Below are positions 26,887-34,581 of a DNA stretch of 64,000 nt, piece by piece. Origin of the DNA: Devosia salina (GTDB lineage: Bacteria; Pseudomonadota; Alphaproteobacteria; Rhizobiales; Devosiaceae). Made by a program: the position numbers and the translations under genes. Below the pieces are notes generated by a model, which was not told where the DNA came from, ran no database searches, and saw only the letters and a list, made by a program, of their open reading frames with translations. Every line of letters starts with the position of its first letter. Within the stretch, counting starts at the first letter, position 1. The stretch lies in assembly GCF_019504385.1 (NCBI RefSeq), contig NZ_CP080590.1:1-64000 (forward strand), written 5' to 3'.

Positions 26887-27782
26887 CGGGCGGTCTCCGG
26901 ATTGGCCGTGGGTCGCTGCATCAGCGCCACGAAGAGATCGGAAATGGTCGGGGTCGAGACCCGACCCAGCGGTTCGAGCGCGGCACGGTCGGCGCCATCG
27001 AAGATCAGCACGGTCTGCCCGAAGCGGGTTTCTTCATAGACCGGTCCCAGCGCCCGCGCCTGCTCATGCGCTGCGGGATCATCGACCACGAGCTGGCTGA
27101 ACTTCTCGCTCACCGTCTCCATCTGCATGTGCAGGATCATCTCGCCATCGCGGATGAACATGATGTCGGAGAGCATGAACTCGATCTCGTCCACCTGGTG
27201 GGTGGTGATGATCAGCGTCCGCTCCTCGGTCATGTAGTCTTCCAAAAGCCGCCGGTAGAAGCGCTTGCGATAGGTGATGTCGAGCCCGAGCGTCGGTTCA
27301 TCCAGCACCAGCAGCTTGGCATCGATCGCCATGACGACCGCGAGATGCAATTGCGCGATCATGCCCTTGGAGAGTGTGCGGATCTTCATCTCGGGGCGGA
27401 TATCGGTGCCCTCGAGGAATTGCCGCGCCTTGTCGGGGCTGAAATTGGGATGGATATTGCTCAGCAGCGCAAACAGCTCCCGGACGCGCAGGAAGCGCGG
27501 CAGGCTGGCCACGTCGGAGATGAAGGCAACGTTCTCCATCAGCTTGGCGCGGCGGGCGAAGGGGTCTTCGCCCAGGACGCGGATGGTGCCTTCATAGCTG
27601 GTCAGGCCCAGCATGGCGTTGAGCGTGGTGGTCTTGCCTGCGCCATTATGGCCCACCAGGCCATAGATGCGCCCGGCCGGAATGTCGAAATCCAGCCCAT
27701 GCAGGATCTGCTTGCGGCCGAAGGATTTCTTGAGGCCCCGGGCCGAGACGATGGGGTCGGTGATAACGGAAAGATCGGTCAT
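26883..27782 (-). CDS. ABC transporter ATP-binding protein (YtrB-like)
   Basis: 299 aa exporter ATPase. Walker A is GLVGHNGAGKTTTLNAMLG, the signature is the variant LSKGMIAQLHLA instead of LSGGQ, Walker B is LLVLDEPTLGLDITY and the switch His is in ITTHQVDEIEF. The LSKGM variant is frequent in CcmA/YtrB-type drug or membrane exporters. The last 80 residues form a variable accessory domain. It overlaps gntR upstream and the permease downstream by 4 nt each. Confidence 0.92.
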   Translation of the reverse strand: MTDLSVITDPIVSARGLKKSFGRKQILHGLDFDIPAGRIYGLVGHNGAGKTTTLNAMLGLTSYEGTIRVLGEDPFARRAKLMENVAFISDVASLPRFLRVRELFALLSNIHPNFSPDKARQFLEGTDIRPEMKIRTLSKGMIAQLHLAVVMAIDAKLLVLDEPTLGLDITYRKRFYRRLLEDYMTEERTLIITTHQVDEIEFMLSDIMFIRDGEMILHMQMETVSEKFSQLVVDDPAAHEQARALGPVYEETRFGQTVLIFDGADRAALEPLGRVSTPTISDLFVALMQRPTANPETAR

Positions 27783-28150
27783 TTCGCTTGCCCCTCGGGC
27801 TTGATGTCTGTGCTGATCAGGTCCTTGAGGTCCAGGTCCAGCGCCTTGATCTGGGCGGCAATGCGCGGCCAGTCTTCCTTGAGAAACTTGTCGCGTTCAT
27901 GGGCCAGCAAGGCCGAGCGCGCTCCCGTTGTTACGAACATTCCCAAACCCCTGCGTTTTTCAACCACACCGATATCGACCAGCGCCTCGAAGGCCTTGGT
28001 CACCGTCAAAGGATTGACCGAAAGATCCGCGGCGATCTGCCGGACCGAGGGCAGGGCATCGCCCTCTTCGACCTGTCGCTTCAGGATCATCTCGATCAGC
28101 CTTTGCCGGATCTGGACGAAGATCGGCTGGCTGGCGTGAAAGTCATCCAT
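27779..28150 (-). CDS. GntR-family regulator, YtrA subfamily
   Basis: 123 aa. A winged helix-turn-helix covers residues 8-75 (PIFVQIRQRLIEMILKRQV, SVRQIAADLSVNPLTVTKAFEAL, GLGMFVTTGA), followed by a short two-helix tail (about 45 residues) instead of a ligand domain. That is the YtrA subfamily. Its gene heads an ABC exporter operon with 4-nt overlaps, and a perfect 10-bp-arm inverted repeat lies 14 bp upstream of the start codon, so autorepression of the operon is likely. Confidence 0.94.
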   Translation of the reverse strand: MDDFHASQPIFVQIRQRLIEMILKRQVEEGDALPSVRQIAADLSVNPLTVTKAFEALVDIGVVEKRRGLGMFVTTGARSALLAHERDKFLKEDWPRIAAQIKALDLDLKDLISTDIKPEGQAK

Positions 28151-28164
28151 GTGTTTTGCCTATC

Positions 28165-28190
28165 TAGTGTGCTAGTGATGTAGCACACTA
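28165..28190. promoter_or_regulatory. Operator-like palindrome for the YtrA-type regulator
   Basis: Perfect inverted repeat TAGTGTGCTA - 6 bp (gtgatg) - TAGCACACTA. It starts 15 bp upstream of the gntR start codon, where binding would block the promoter or transcript start. YtrA-type regulators bind such sites in front of their own operon. Confidence 0.85.
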
Positions 28191-28244
28191 AATCTGCGAG
28201 TCAACTGGTTTCGAAAATGCTGTCATTGGGCATCGACGTCCGAG

Positions 28245-28330
28245 CCCCTCCCCCTTGAGGGGAGGGGTTGGGGTGGGGGTTCAGGACCCGCCACGACATC
28301 GTATTCGCGTTGAGCCTCGAACCCCCACCC
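28245..28330. repeat. Nested GC-rich palindromes
   Basis: A hairpin CCCCTCCCCC-ttga-GGGGAGGGG (28245-28267) is followed by a 12-bp perfect inverted repeat, GGGTGGGGGTTC (28271-28282) and GAACCCCCACCC (28319-28330), with 36 bp between. The intergenic stretch 28191-28552 holds this unit, a RIME-like element and no gene I can support. Confidence 0.7.
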
Positions 28331-28387
28331 ACAAGTGGGAGGGAGGTGACGAACTCAAGAGCTGCGGCCCTGCGCATCTCTCCCCTA

Positions 28388-28490
28388 GAGCGCTTTCAGC
28401 AAAAGTGGACACCACTTTTGCGGTTCGAAAGCGCGGCAAAACAAAGAGATAGAACTCCCGTTCTGAGTCATTCAGAACGGGAATTGCTCT
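28388..28490. repeat. RIME-like two-hairpin intergenic element, copy 3
   Basis: 103 bp, nearly identical to copy 1; the second stem TCCCGTTCTGA / TCAGAACGGGA is perfect. It is bordered by TCTCCCCT on the left and TGATGGGGAGGGA on the right, which would pair if the element were removed, so it may sit inside an older small palindrome. Confidence 0.88.
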
Positions 28491-28552
28491 TGATGGGGAG
28501 GGAGTGAGGGTGGGGTGACACGTGACGCTGACTGGGGAGCTGTTCGAGACGC

Positions 28553-29854
28553 TTAAATCCCCAGCCGGTCCTTGAGCGCATACCACCACGAGCCGAGCGT
28601 GGAATATTGCGCCCGGAACAACCGGCCGCCGGGGAAGGGGATCCAGGGCAGGCTGGCAAAGGTGTCGAAGCGGCTCATGTCGCCGCGCACCGCCTCGCCC
28701 AGAATGCGCCCGAACAGATGCGAGCCGGTCACGCCGTGGCCCGAATAGCCATGGGCGAAATAGACGTTTTTGCCCAGCCGTCCCAGTTGCGGGACGCGCG
28801 AGAAGGAAAGGGCGAAATTGCCGCTCCAGGCAAAGTCGATCTTCACGTCCCTGAGCTGCGGAAACACCTTGTCCAGGTTCGGCCTGAGCTTGGCGACCAC
28901 ATCGGCCGGATCGGTGCCGCCATAGACCACGCCACCGCCAAAGATCAGCCGGTGATCGGCCGAAAGGCGGAAATAGTCGAGGATGTAGCGCACATCCTCG
29001 ACGCACATATCGCTGGGCAAGAGGGCCTTGGCCCGTGTCTCGCCCAGCGGTTCGGTGGCCATCATCTGGGTCGAAACCGGCATCACCCGCGCCGTCAGCT
29101 CCGGCACGACATGCCCGAGATAGGCATTGCCGCAGACCAGCGCCGTCTTTGCCTTCACCCGGCCCCCTGCCGTGTGGACAATTGCGCCACTGGCATCCTG
29201 TTCAACCCGGGTCACCGGCGAATGCTCGTAGATCACCCCGCCCAGGCTTTCGAGCGCCGCCGCCTCGCCCAGCGCCAGGTTGAGCGGGTGCATGTGCCCG
29301 CCCGAGTGGTCGATCATCCCGCCCGCATAGACGTCCGAACCGATATGCTCGCGGACCTGGCTGCGGTCGAGCAATTCGTGATCGTTCATCCCGTGCCGGG
29401 ACCACAACGCCTTCTTGGCCTCCAGCTCTGCCATGTGCTTGTGGGTGTAGGCTGCGTAGATATTGCCGCGCTTGAGGTCACATTCGATGCCATAGCGCGC
29501 CACCCGGTCATAGATGATGCCGGCGCCCTCCTGCAGCAGTCCGCCGACGAAATTGGCCGTCTGCTGCCCATAGCGCCTTTCGATTGTCCCCAGGCTGGCA
29601 TTGAGCCCGTTGACCACCTGCCCGCCATTGCGGCCCGAGGCGCCCCAGCCCACTTCCGCGCCTTCGACCACGACCACCTTGAACCCGTTCTCGGCCAGGC
29701 TGATGGCGGCAGACAGGCCCGAATAGCCGGCCCCGACCACGCAGATATCGGCCGCGACCTCGCCCGCCAGCGTCCTGGGCGTGCGGATGATGTTGCGCGA
29801 GGCGGCATAATAGCTGGGCGGATAGGGCGAACTGGCGCTGGGCGTTTCGGCCAT
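28553..29854 (-). CDS. puuB: Gamma-glutamylputrescine oxidase (PuuB-like)
   Basis: 433 aa FAD enzyme of the D-amino-acid-oxidase fold. It oxidises gamma-glutamylputrescine to the gamma-glutamyl aldehyde. The N-terminal segment SYYAASRNIIRTPRTLAGEV precedes the FAD motif DICVVGAGYSGLSAAISLAE and VGWGASGRNGGQV; the C-terminal FAD contact is FAHGYSGHGVTGSHL. These match PuuB/OrdL-type oxidoreductases. Its ATG shares one base with the puuA stop (TGATG), so the two are coupled. A GTG just upstream is the alternative start. Confidence 0.88.
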   Translation of the reverse strand: MAETPSASSPYPPSYYAASRNIIRTPRTLAGEVAADICVVGAGYSGLSAAISLAENGFKVVVVEGAEVGWGASGRNGGQVVNGLNASLGTIERRYGQQTANFVGGLLQEGAGIIYDRVARYGIECDLKRGNIYAAYTHKHMAELEAKKALWSRHGMNDHELLDRSQVREHIGSDVYAGGMIDHSGGHMHPLNLALGEAAALESLGGVIYEHSPVTRVEQDASGAIVHTAGGRVKAKTALVCGNAYLGHVVPELTARVMPVSTQMMATEPLGETRAKALLPSDMCVEDVRYILDYFRLSADHRLIFGGGVVYGGTDPADVVAKLRPNLDKVFPQLRDVKIDFAWSGNFALSFSRVPQLGRLGKNVYFAHGYSGHGVTGSHLFGRILGEAVRGDMSRFDTFASLPWIPFPGGRLFRAQYSTLGSWWYALKDRLGI

Positions 29855-31215
29855 CACACCACCTCCAGATAGGCCGAGAATTCGAGATCGGTCACCTGCG
29901 AGGCAAAGCCCGCGATCTCCTGGCGCTTGCAGGCAACGAACATCGACTGCAGCGAATTGTCGAAAATGCGCGGCACCATGTCGCCATCCTCGAAGGCGTT
30001 GACCGCCGAGGCCCAGTCCGCCGGCAGTTTGGGCAGGCGTTCCGAATAGGCCCGGCCCTTGAAGGGCTTGGGCGGCTTGATCTGGTCCTCAATGCCCACC
30101 AGCGCGGCGCCCAGAATGCCGGCCAGCACCAGATAGGGATTGGCATCGGCCCCGGCCACGCGATGCTCGATGCGCCGCGCCTTGGGATTGCCGCCGGGAA
30201 TGCGCACCGCCGTGGTGCGGTTTTCATAGCCCCAGGACACGGCGCTGGGGGCATGGGTATCGGGCCGCAGCCGCCGGTAGGAATTGAAATGCGGCGCGAA
30301 CAGCAGCGTGGTCTCGGCCATGCCCGCCAGCAGCCCGCCCACGGCGTGATGCATCACTTCCGAACCGCTCTCCGTGCCATCATCGAACACATTGTTGCCC
30401 GCCAGGTCATTGAGGCTGAAATGCACGTGAAAGCCGTTGCCGGAGCGGGCGCCATAGGGCTTGGCCATGAAGGTGGCGACGAGATTGTGCTTGCGCGCCA
30501 CGCCCTTGACGATGCGCTTGAACAGCACCGCATCGTCCGCGGCCTTGAGCCCATTGGTGTGCAGCAGGTTGATCTCGAACTGCCCGATGCCGTTTTCCGC
30601 CACCGCCGTGTCGGCCGGCACATTCTGCTGCTGGCATTGGAGATAGACGTCGCGGAAGAATTCGCCGAAATCCTCCAGCTCGTCGAGCGACAGGATCGCG
30701 TCCGAATCCAGCCGCTTGCCGGTATAGGGCGAGATCGGCGGCTGCGCCGAATCGGGGTCGGGATCGACCAGGTAGAATTCGAGCTCGGTGGCCACCACCG
30801 GTTCGAGCCCCAGCTCGGCATAGCGCCGCAGCACATGCGCCAGCGCCTGGCGCGGATCGCCCAGAAACGGCGTCTGTGCATCCTGGAACAGCCAGAGCGG
30901 GATCATGGCGCTGGGGCGCGTGGTCCAGTTGATGGGCAGCGCGCCGCGACCGGTGGGGCTGCAGATGCCATCCGTATCGCCGCTGGCGAACACCATGTGG
31001 TTGCCCACGATATCCTCGCCCCACACATCCACGCCCACGATGGAAAGCGGCATGCGGATGCCGTTCTCCGCCACCCGCTGGGCCTGATCGATGGGGATGC
31101 GCTTGCCCCGCAAAATGCCATTGAGGTCGCACACCGCGGTGTGCAACACCTCGATCTGCGGATTATCCGCAAGCCAGGAGACAATGTCCTCGTTTGCGAT
31201 CGTTTCGGAACTCAT
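29854..31215 (-). CDS. puuA: Gamma-glutamylputrescine synthetase (PuuA-like)
   Basis: 453 aa glutamine-synthetase-family ligase that joins glutamate to putrescine with ATP. The glutamine synthetase motifs are in place: VATELEFYLVD (metal Glu pair), AENGIGQFEINL, GNGFHVHFSLND (catalytic-site His), and GYENRTTAVRIPGGNPKARRIEHRVAG. The N-terminus (SSETIANEDIVSWL, TAVCDLNGILRGKRIP) is that of the GSIII-like PuuA branch rather than GlnA. puuB follows directly, and puuD lies divergently 80 bp away, completing the putrescine context. Confidence 0.9.
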   Translation of the reverse strand: MSSETIANEDIVSWLADNPQIEVLHTAVCDLNGILRGKRIPIDQAQRVAENGIRMPLSIVGVDVWGEDIVGNHMVFASGDTDGICSPTGRGALPINWTTRPSAMIPLWLFQDAQTPFLGDPRQALAHVLRRYAELGLEPVVATELEFYLVDPDPDSAQPPISPYTGKRLDSDAILSLDELEDFGEFFRDVYLQCQQQNVPADTAVAENGIGQFEINLLHTNGLKAADDAVLFKRIVKGVARKHNLVATFMAKPYGARSGNGFHVHFSLNDLAGNNVFDDGTESGSEVMHHAVGGLLAGMAETTLLFAPHFNSYRRLRPDTHAPSAVSWGYENRTTAVRIPGGNPKARRIEHRVAGADANPYLVLAGILGAALVGIEDQIKPPKPFKGRAYSERLPKLPADWASAVNAFEDGDMVPRIFDNSLQSMFVACKRQEIAGFASQVTDLEFSAYLEVV

Positions 31216-31295
31216 GCCTGTGCGACGCCTTTTTTGTGTGACATGACTTCAGCCTAGCAGGACCCGGCAGCGAACGGAAAGCGGGAGCGAAAACA

Positions 31296-32087
31296 ATGCG
31301 TGAGCGAACCTCGCAGCCTTCCGGGCACCGGCCGGTGATCGGGGTCATCGCCTGTGGCCGCGAGGTCGAGGGCGAGCCGGCCCAGGCCGTCAAGCACCGC
31401 TATCTCGAAGCGGTCGAGCGCCATGCCGGCGCCATCCCGCTGATCGTGCCCTCCAACCAGACCACCTCCCACGCCGCCGATATCGTCGCCCGGCTCGATG
31501 CGCTCATGCTCACTGGCAGCAATTCCAACATCGCGCCCCGCCACTACGGCGCCACCCATCCGGGTGAGGCGCCCACGGACGATGGCCGCGACGATATGAG
31601 CCAGGCGCTCATCCACGCCGCCATCACCGCCGGCAAGCCTGTCTTTGGCATCTGTCGCGGCCTTCAGGAGATCAACGTCGCTTTGGGCGGCACCTTGCGC
31701 GACCTGCGGACGTCCGGTTCAGGAGGCGTTCATCACGCGCCTCCAGGAGTAGCCCTGGAGGACATGTTCGCCTTCGCTCACCCGGTCCGCGTCGTCGCCG
31801 GCAGCATGCTGCAGCGCTTCACGGAGCGCGAAAACCTCGAGGTGAACAGCGTTCACTTCCAGGCCATTGACCGCCTCGCCAAGGGTTTGACGGTCAATGC
31901 CACCAGCGCTGACGGCATCATCGAGGCCGTTTCGGCCACCCATACACCCGCCCCGGTCTTTGCCGTGCAATGGCACCCCGAATGGCGCCCCGAGGGACGC
32001 CCGCACGACCTGGCCTTCTGGCATTATCTGGGCGAAGCTGCCCGCGCCCACTATCTGCCCGCCCCCGGATCGGAGCTGACCGCATGA
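31296..32087 (+). CDS. puuD: Gamma-glutamyl-GABA hydrolase (PuuD-like)
   Basis: 263 aa class I glutamine-amidotransferase-like hydrolase that frees GABA from gamma-glutamyl-GABA. The nucleophile is in FGICRGLQEINVALGG (Cys120); the His-Glu pair is in QWHPEW (His227 and Glu229). GRDDMSQALI and VNSVHFQAID also fit PuuD. The start ATG 31296 follows GCGGGAGCG. The stop overlaps the dehydrogenase start by 4 nt (ATGA). It is divergent from puuA, so one regulatory region of 80 bp could drive both arms. Confidence 0.9.
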   Translation: MRERTSQPSGHRPVIGVIACGREVEGEPAQAVKHRYLEAVERHAGAIPLIVPSNQTTSHAADIVARLDALMLTGSNSNIAPRHYGATHPGEAPTDDGRDDMSQALIHAAITAGKPVFGICRGLQEINVALGGTLRDLRTSGSGGVHHAPPGVALEDMFAFAHPVRVVAGSMLQRFTERENLEVNSVHFQAIDRLAKGLTVNATSADGIIEAVSATHTPAPVFAVQWHPEWRPEGRPHDLAFWHYLGEAARAHYLPAPGSELTA

Positions 32088-33511
32088 CCGGTTTTGAAAC
32101 CCGCCTCTTCATCGATGGCGACTTCGTCGCTGGCCAGGGTGCCGTCGAAACCGCCTGGGAGCCGGCCCTCGGCAAGCCGCTGGCAGAAGTGGCCTCGGCC
32201 AGCGCGGGCCAGGTCGATCAGGCGGTCGAGGCCGCCCACCGCGCCTATAAGGACTGGTCGAAACGCACCCCGCGCGAGCGCAGCGCCGCGCTCCTGGCCA
32301 TCGCCGGGGCCATCGAGGCGCGCACCGATACGCTCGCCGCCATCGAATCGCGCAATGCCGGCAAGCCCTTGCGCTTCGTCAGGGCGGGCGAACTCGCCAA
32401 TGTCGCCGATGTGTTTCGCTATTTCGGCACCGCGGTGCGCAACATGCCGGCACCGGCGGCCGGAGACTATCGAGCCCAAGGCCGCACGAGCCTGGTGCGC
32501 CGCGATCCCATCGGCGTCATCGCCCAGATCGCCCCTTGGAACTATCCCCTGCTCATGGCCGCCTGGAAGATCGCGCCCGCCATTGCGGCCGGCAATGCCG
32601 TGGTCATCAAGCCCTCCGAACTGACGCCGCTCAGCCTTCTCGCCCTGGCGCAAATCTTTGCCGAAATCCTTCCTCCCGGCGTCGTCAATGTCGTCACCGG
32701 CAATGGCCCCGATGTCGGTCAGGCGCTGATCAGCCATGACCTCGTTCGCATGATCTCGCTGACCGGCGACGTGCGCACCGGCCGCGCCGTGTTGCAGGCT
32801 GCCGCCGGCCCGATGATCAAGCGCACCCATCTCGAACTGGGCGGCAAGGCCCCCGTTATCGTCTGCGCCGATGCCGATCTCGACAAGCTAGTGGAGACGC
32901 TGCGCGAGGCCAGTTTCTACAATGCCGGGCAGGACTGCACCGCCGCCTGCCGCATCCTTGCACATCGCGACGTGGTCCAGCCGCTCACCGACAGGCTGGA
33001 AACCATGGTCGGCTCGCTGGTCTATGGCCGTCCTGAGCGCGACGATGTCGAGTTCGGCCCCGTCATCAGCGCCCGCCAGCAGGAGCGGGTGGCCGGCTTC
33101 GTCGACCGCGCCCGGGCCGCGGGCTGCGACGTCATGCAGGGCACCGCTCCCGAAGCCGAAGGGTTTTTCCACGCCCCCACCCTGGTTGCCGCCCCCATCG
33201 AGGCCGAAATCGTGCAAAAGGAAGTGTTCGGCCCGGTGCTCAGCATCACCGCCTTCGATGACAACAGCCAAGCCCTCGACTGGGCCAATGCCTCCGAATA
33301 TGGCCTCGGCTCATCAGTGTGGTCGCGCAATACCGAAACCGCCATGGCCATCGCCAATGCCCTCGAATATGGCGTCACCTGGATCAATACCCATGGCGTC
33401 ATGGCCACCGAAATGCCCCATGGCGGCATGAAGAATTCCGGCTATGGCTCGGACCTCTCCATGCAATCGCTCATCGACTACACCCAGATCCGCCATCTCA
33501 TGCTGGGGTAG
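32084..33511 (+). CDS. Aminobutyraldehyde-type aldehyde dehydrogenase
   Basis: 475 aa NAD(P)+-dependent aldehyde dehydrogenase; length and sequence fit gamma-aminobutyraldehyde dehydrogenase (PatD/YdcW) or the functionally equivalent PuuC. The catalytic Cys is in NAGQDCTAACR (Cys285), the general base in THLELGGKAPV (Glu251), and the substrate-side motif is APWNYPLLMAAWK. Operon context (4-nt overlap with puuD, divergent puuA-puuB) implies oxidation of the gamma-glutamyl aldehyde made by PuuB. Its end overlaps a convergent DUF998 gene by 14 bp. Confidence 0.88.
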   Translation: MTGFETRLFIDGDFVAGQGAVETAWEPALGKPLAEVASASAGQVDQAVEAAHRAYKDWSKRTPRERSAALLAIAGAIEARTDTLAAIESRNAGKPLRFVRAGELANVADVFRYFGTAVRNMPAPAAGDYRAQGRTSLVRRDPIGVIAQIAPWNYPLLMAAWKIAPAIAAGNAVVIKPSELTPLSLLALAQIFAEILPPGVVNVVTGNGPDVGQALISHDLVRMISLTGDVRTGRAVLQAAAGPMIKRTHLELGGKAPVIVCADADLDKLVETLREASFYNAGQDCTAACRILAHRDVVQPLTDRLETMVGSLVYGRPERDDVEFGPVISARQQERVAGFVDRARAAGCDVMQGTAPEAEGFFHAPTLVAAPIEAEIVQKEVFGPVLSITAFDDNSQALDWANASEYGLGSSVWSRNTETAMAIANALEYGVTWINTHGVMATEMPHGGMKNSGYGSDLSMQSLIDYTQIRHLMLG

Positions 33512-34157
33512 GGGGAGGGACGGGCAATGGCCGCCCTTCCTTGCTTTCGCCCATCATCGCAAGCGCCAGTACGGCCATCCAGAGCGACGGCGCATAGACG
33601 CTCACGCGCTCGACAAGACCCATCCAGGGCGTCGGCAGACCTTGCGCAATTGCCGGCACCTGTGTGCCCACAATGCCGCCACAGACCAGCATCGCCACGA
33701 GCACCACACCGGAAAACCAGCGGAACCGGCCAGCATATATCCAGGCGCCACTGGTCATGAAGCCGACCATGAGCACGACCGCCACGATGGTAAAACCGAT
33801 ATGCAGCGTATCGGTGGCGGTGAACGCCACCCCGCGCATATGCATCGGTGCCACCCAGCCCCAGAGAAACGAGTTGAGGGCAAAAAGAGCCAATAGGATC
33901 GCTATTGCCATGACGCCGCGTCGCCCCGCACTCGCCCGCCAGACGCCATAGGCGAATGCGAAGGTCAGCGCGGCGTGCGGGAAGCCCAGCGTCATCCAGA
34001 AGGCGCGTGACGGCGCGCCGATGGCAGACAACTCGCTCACCTGCTGCGAGGTGATGTCATATCCCGGATAGAGCCAGAACGAAGCGATCCAGTCCATTGC
34101 GAGAAAAAGCGCAGCGCCGACAATGCCGCAGGCCAGCAACCAGCGTGTCACGGACAT
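33498..34157 (-). CDS. DUF998 membrane protein
   Basis: 219 aa with six predicted membrane segments (RWLLACGIVGAALFLAMDWI; FPHAALTFAFAYGVW; VMAIAILLALFALN; TLHIGFTIVAVVLMVGF; FSGVVLVAMLVCGG; SLWMAVLALAMM). ISELSAIGAPSR-like and PGYDITSQQVSELS segments match DUF998 proteins, which are of unknown function. ATG 34157 has GGAGG 6 nt upstream, which decides it over the ATGs at 34169 and 34223. It overlaps the dehydrogenase gene tail to tail. Confidence 0.82.
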   Translation of the reverse strand: MSVTRWLLACGIVGAALFLAMDWIASFWLYPGYDITSQQVSELSAIGAPSRAFWMTLGFPHAALTFAFAYGVWRASAGRRGVMAIAILLALFALNSFLWGWVAPMHMRGVAFTATDTLHIGFTIVAVVLMVGFMTSGAWIYAGRFRWFSGVVLVAMLVCGGIVGTQVPAIAQGLPTPWMGLVERVSVYAPSLWMAVLALAMMGESKEGRPLPVPPPTPA

Positions 34158-34532
34158 GAGCGCCTCCATCGAACTGGCAACAATGCTAGGCGTCGGCGCA
34201 ACTGGCTCGTTGACGAAGATCAATTGCGCACTGTTTTGGTCGAAAGCTGTCAGTCCGGCGCGAGGCCATGCGGCCGCCGGACCGGATCTTGTTCGCGGTC
34301 ATTCGACTGGACAAAGATCCAGCACCAGCACCTACCCGCTGGAACTGCACTTGGCCAAGGCGGCTTGGCGGCGGCCTCGGCCACCCGGAACGGCCAAATT
34401 CGATAGCCGAGCTGTCCGGGCGACAGGGGCTGCCGTCCAGGGTCCGTCGTCCGACCCGACAGCTGACGGCCAACTCGGCGTGCGTCCAGGCTTCGATCGA
34501 CTCCAAGATCACTTGCACAGCGACCACTTCAC
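34158..34532. other. Intergenic region without a supported gene
   Basis: About 375 bp between the DUF998 start and the LacI operators. Frames open on both strands are rich in Arg, Ser and Pro, unlike the neighbouring genes, and show no domain. It must hold the DUF998 promoter and the upstream promoter of the lacI operon, but I see no other clear signal. Confidence 0.5.
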
Positions 34533-34550
34533 TGCTAATACGTATCAGCA
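34533..34550. promoter_or_regulatory. LacI-type operator, site 1
   Basis: TGCTAATACGTATCAGCA is an 18-bp palindrome with one mismatched pair and a central CG, the usual form of LacI/GalR-family operators. It lies 32-49 bp upstream of the lacI start codon. Confidence 0.7.
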
Positions 34551-34564
34551 CTAATACGCATTAG
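34551..34564. promoter_or_regulatory. LacI-type operator, site 2
   Basis: CTAATACGCATTAG is a 14-bp palindrome with one mismatched pair, repeating the core of site 1 (CTAATACG). Its centre is 16 bp from that of site 1, so two repressor dimers could bind side by side just upstream of the lacI ribosome site. Confidence 0.65.
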
Positions 34565-34581
34565 CACCGAGGAAAGAAGCC

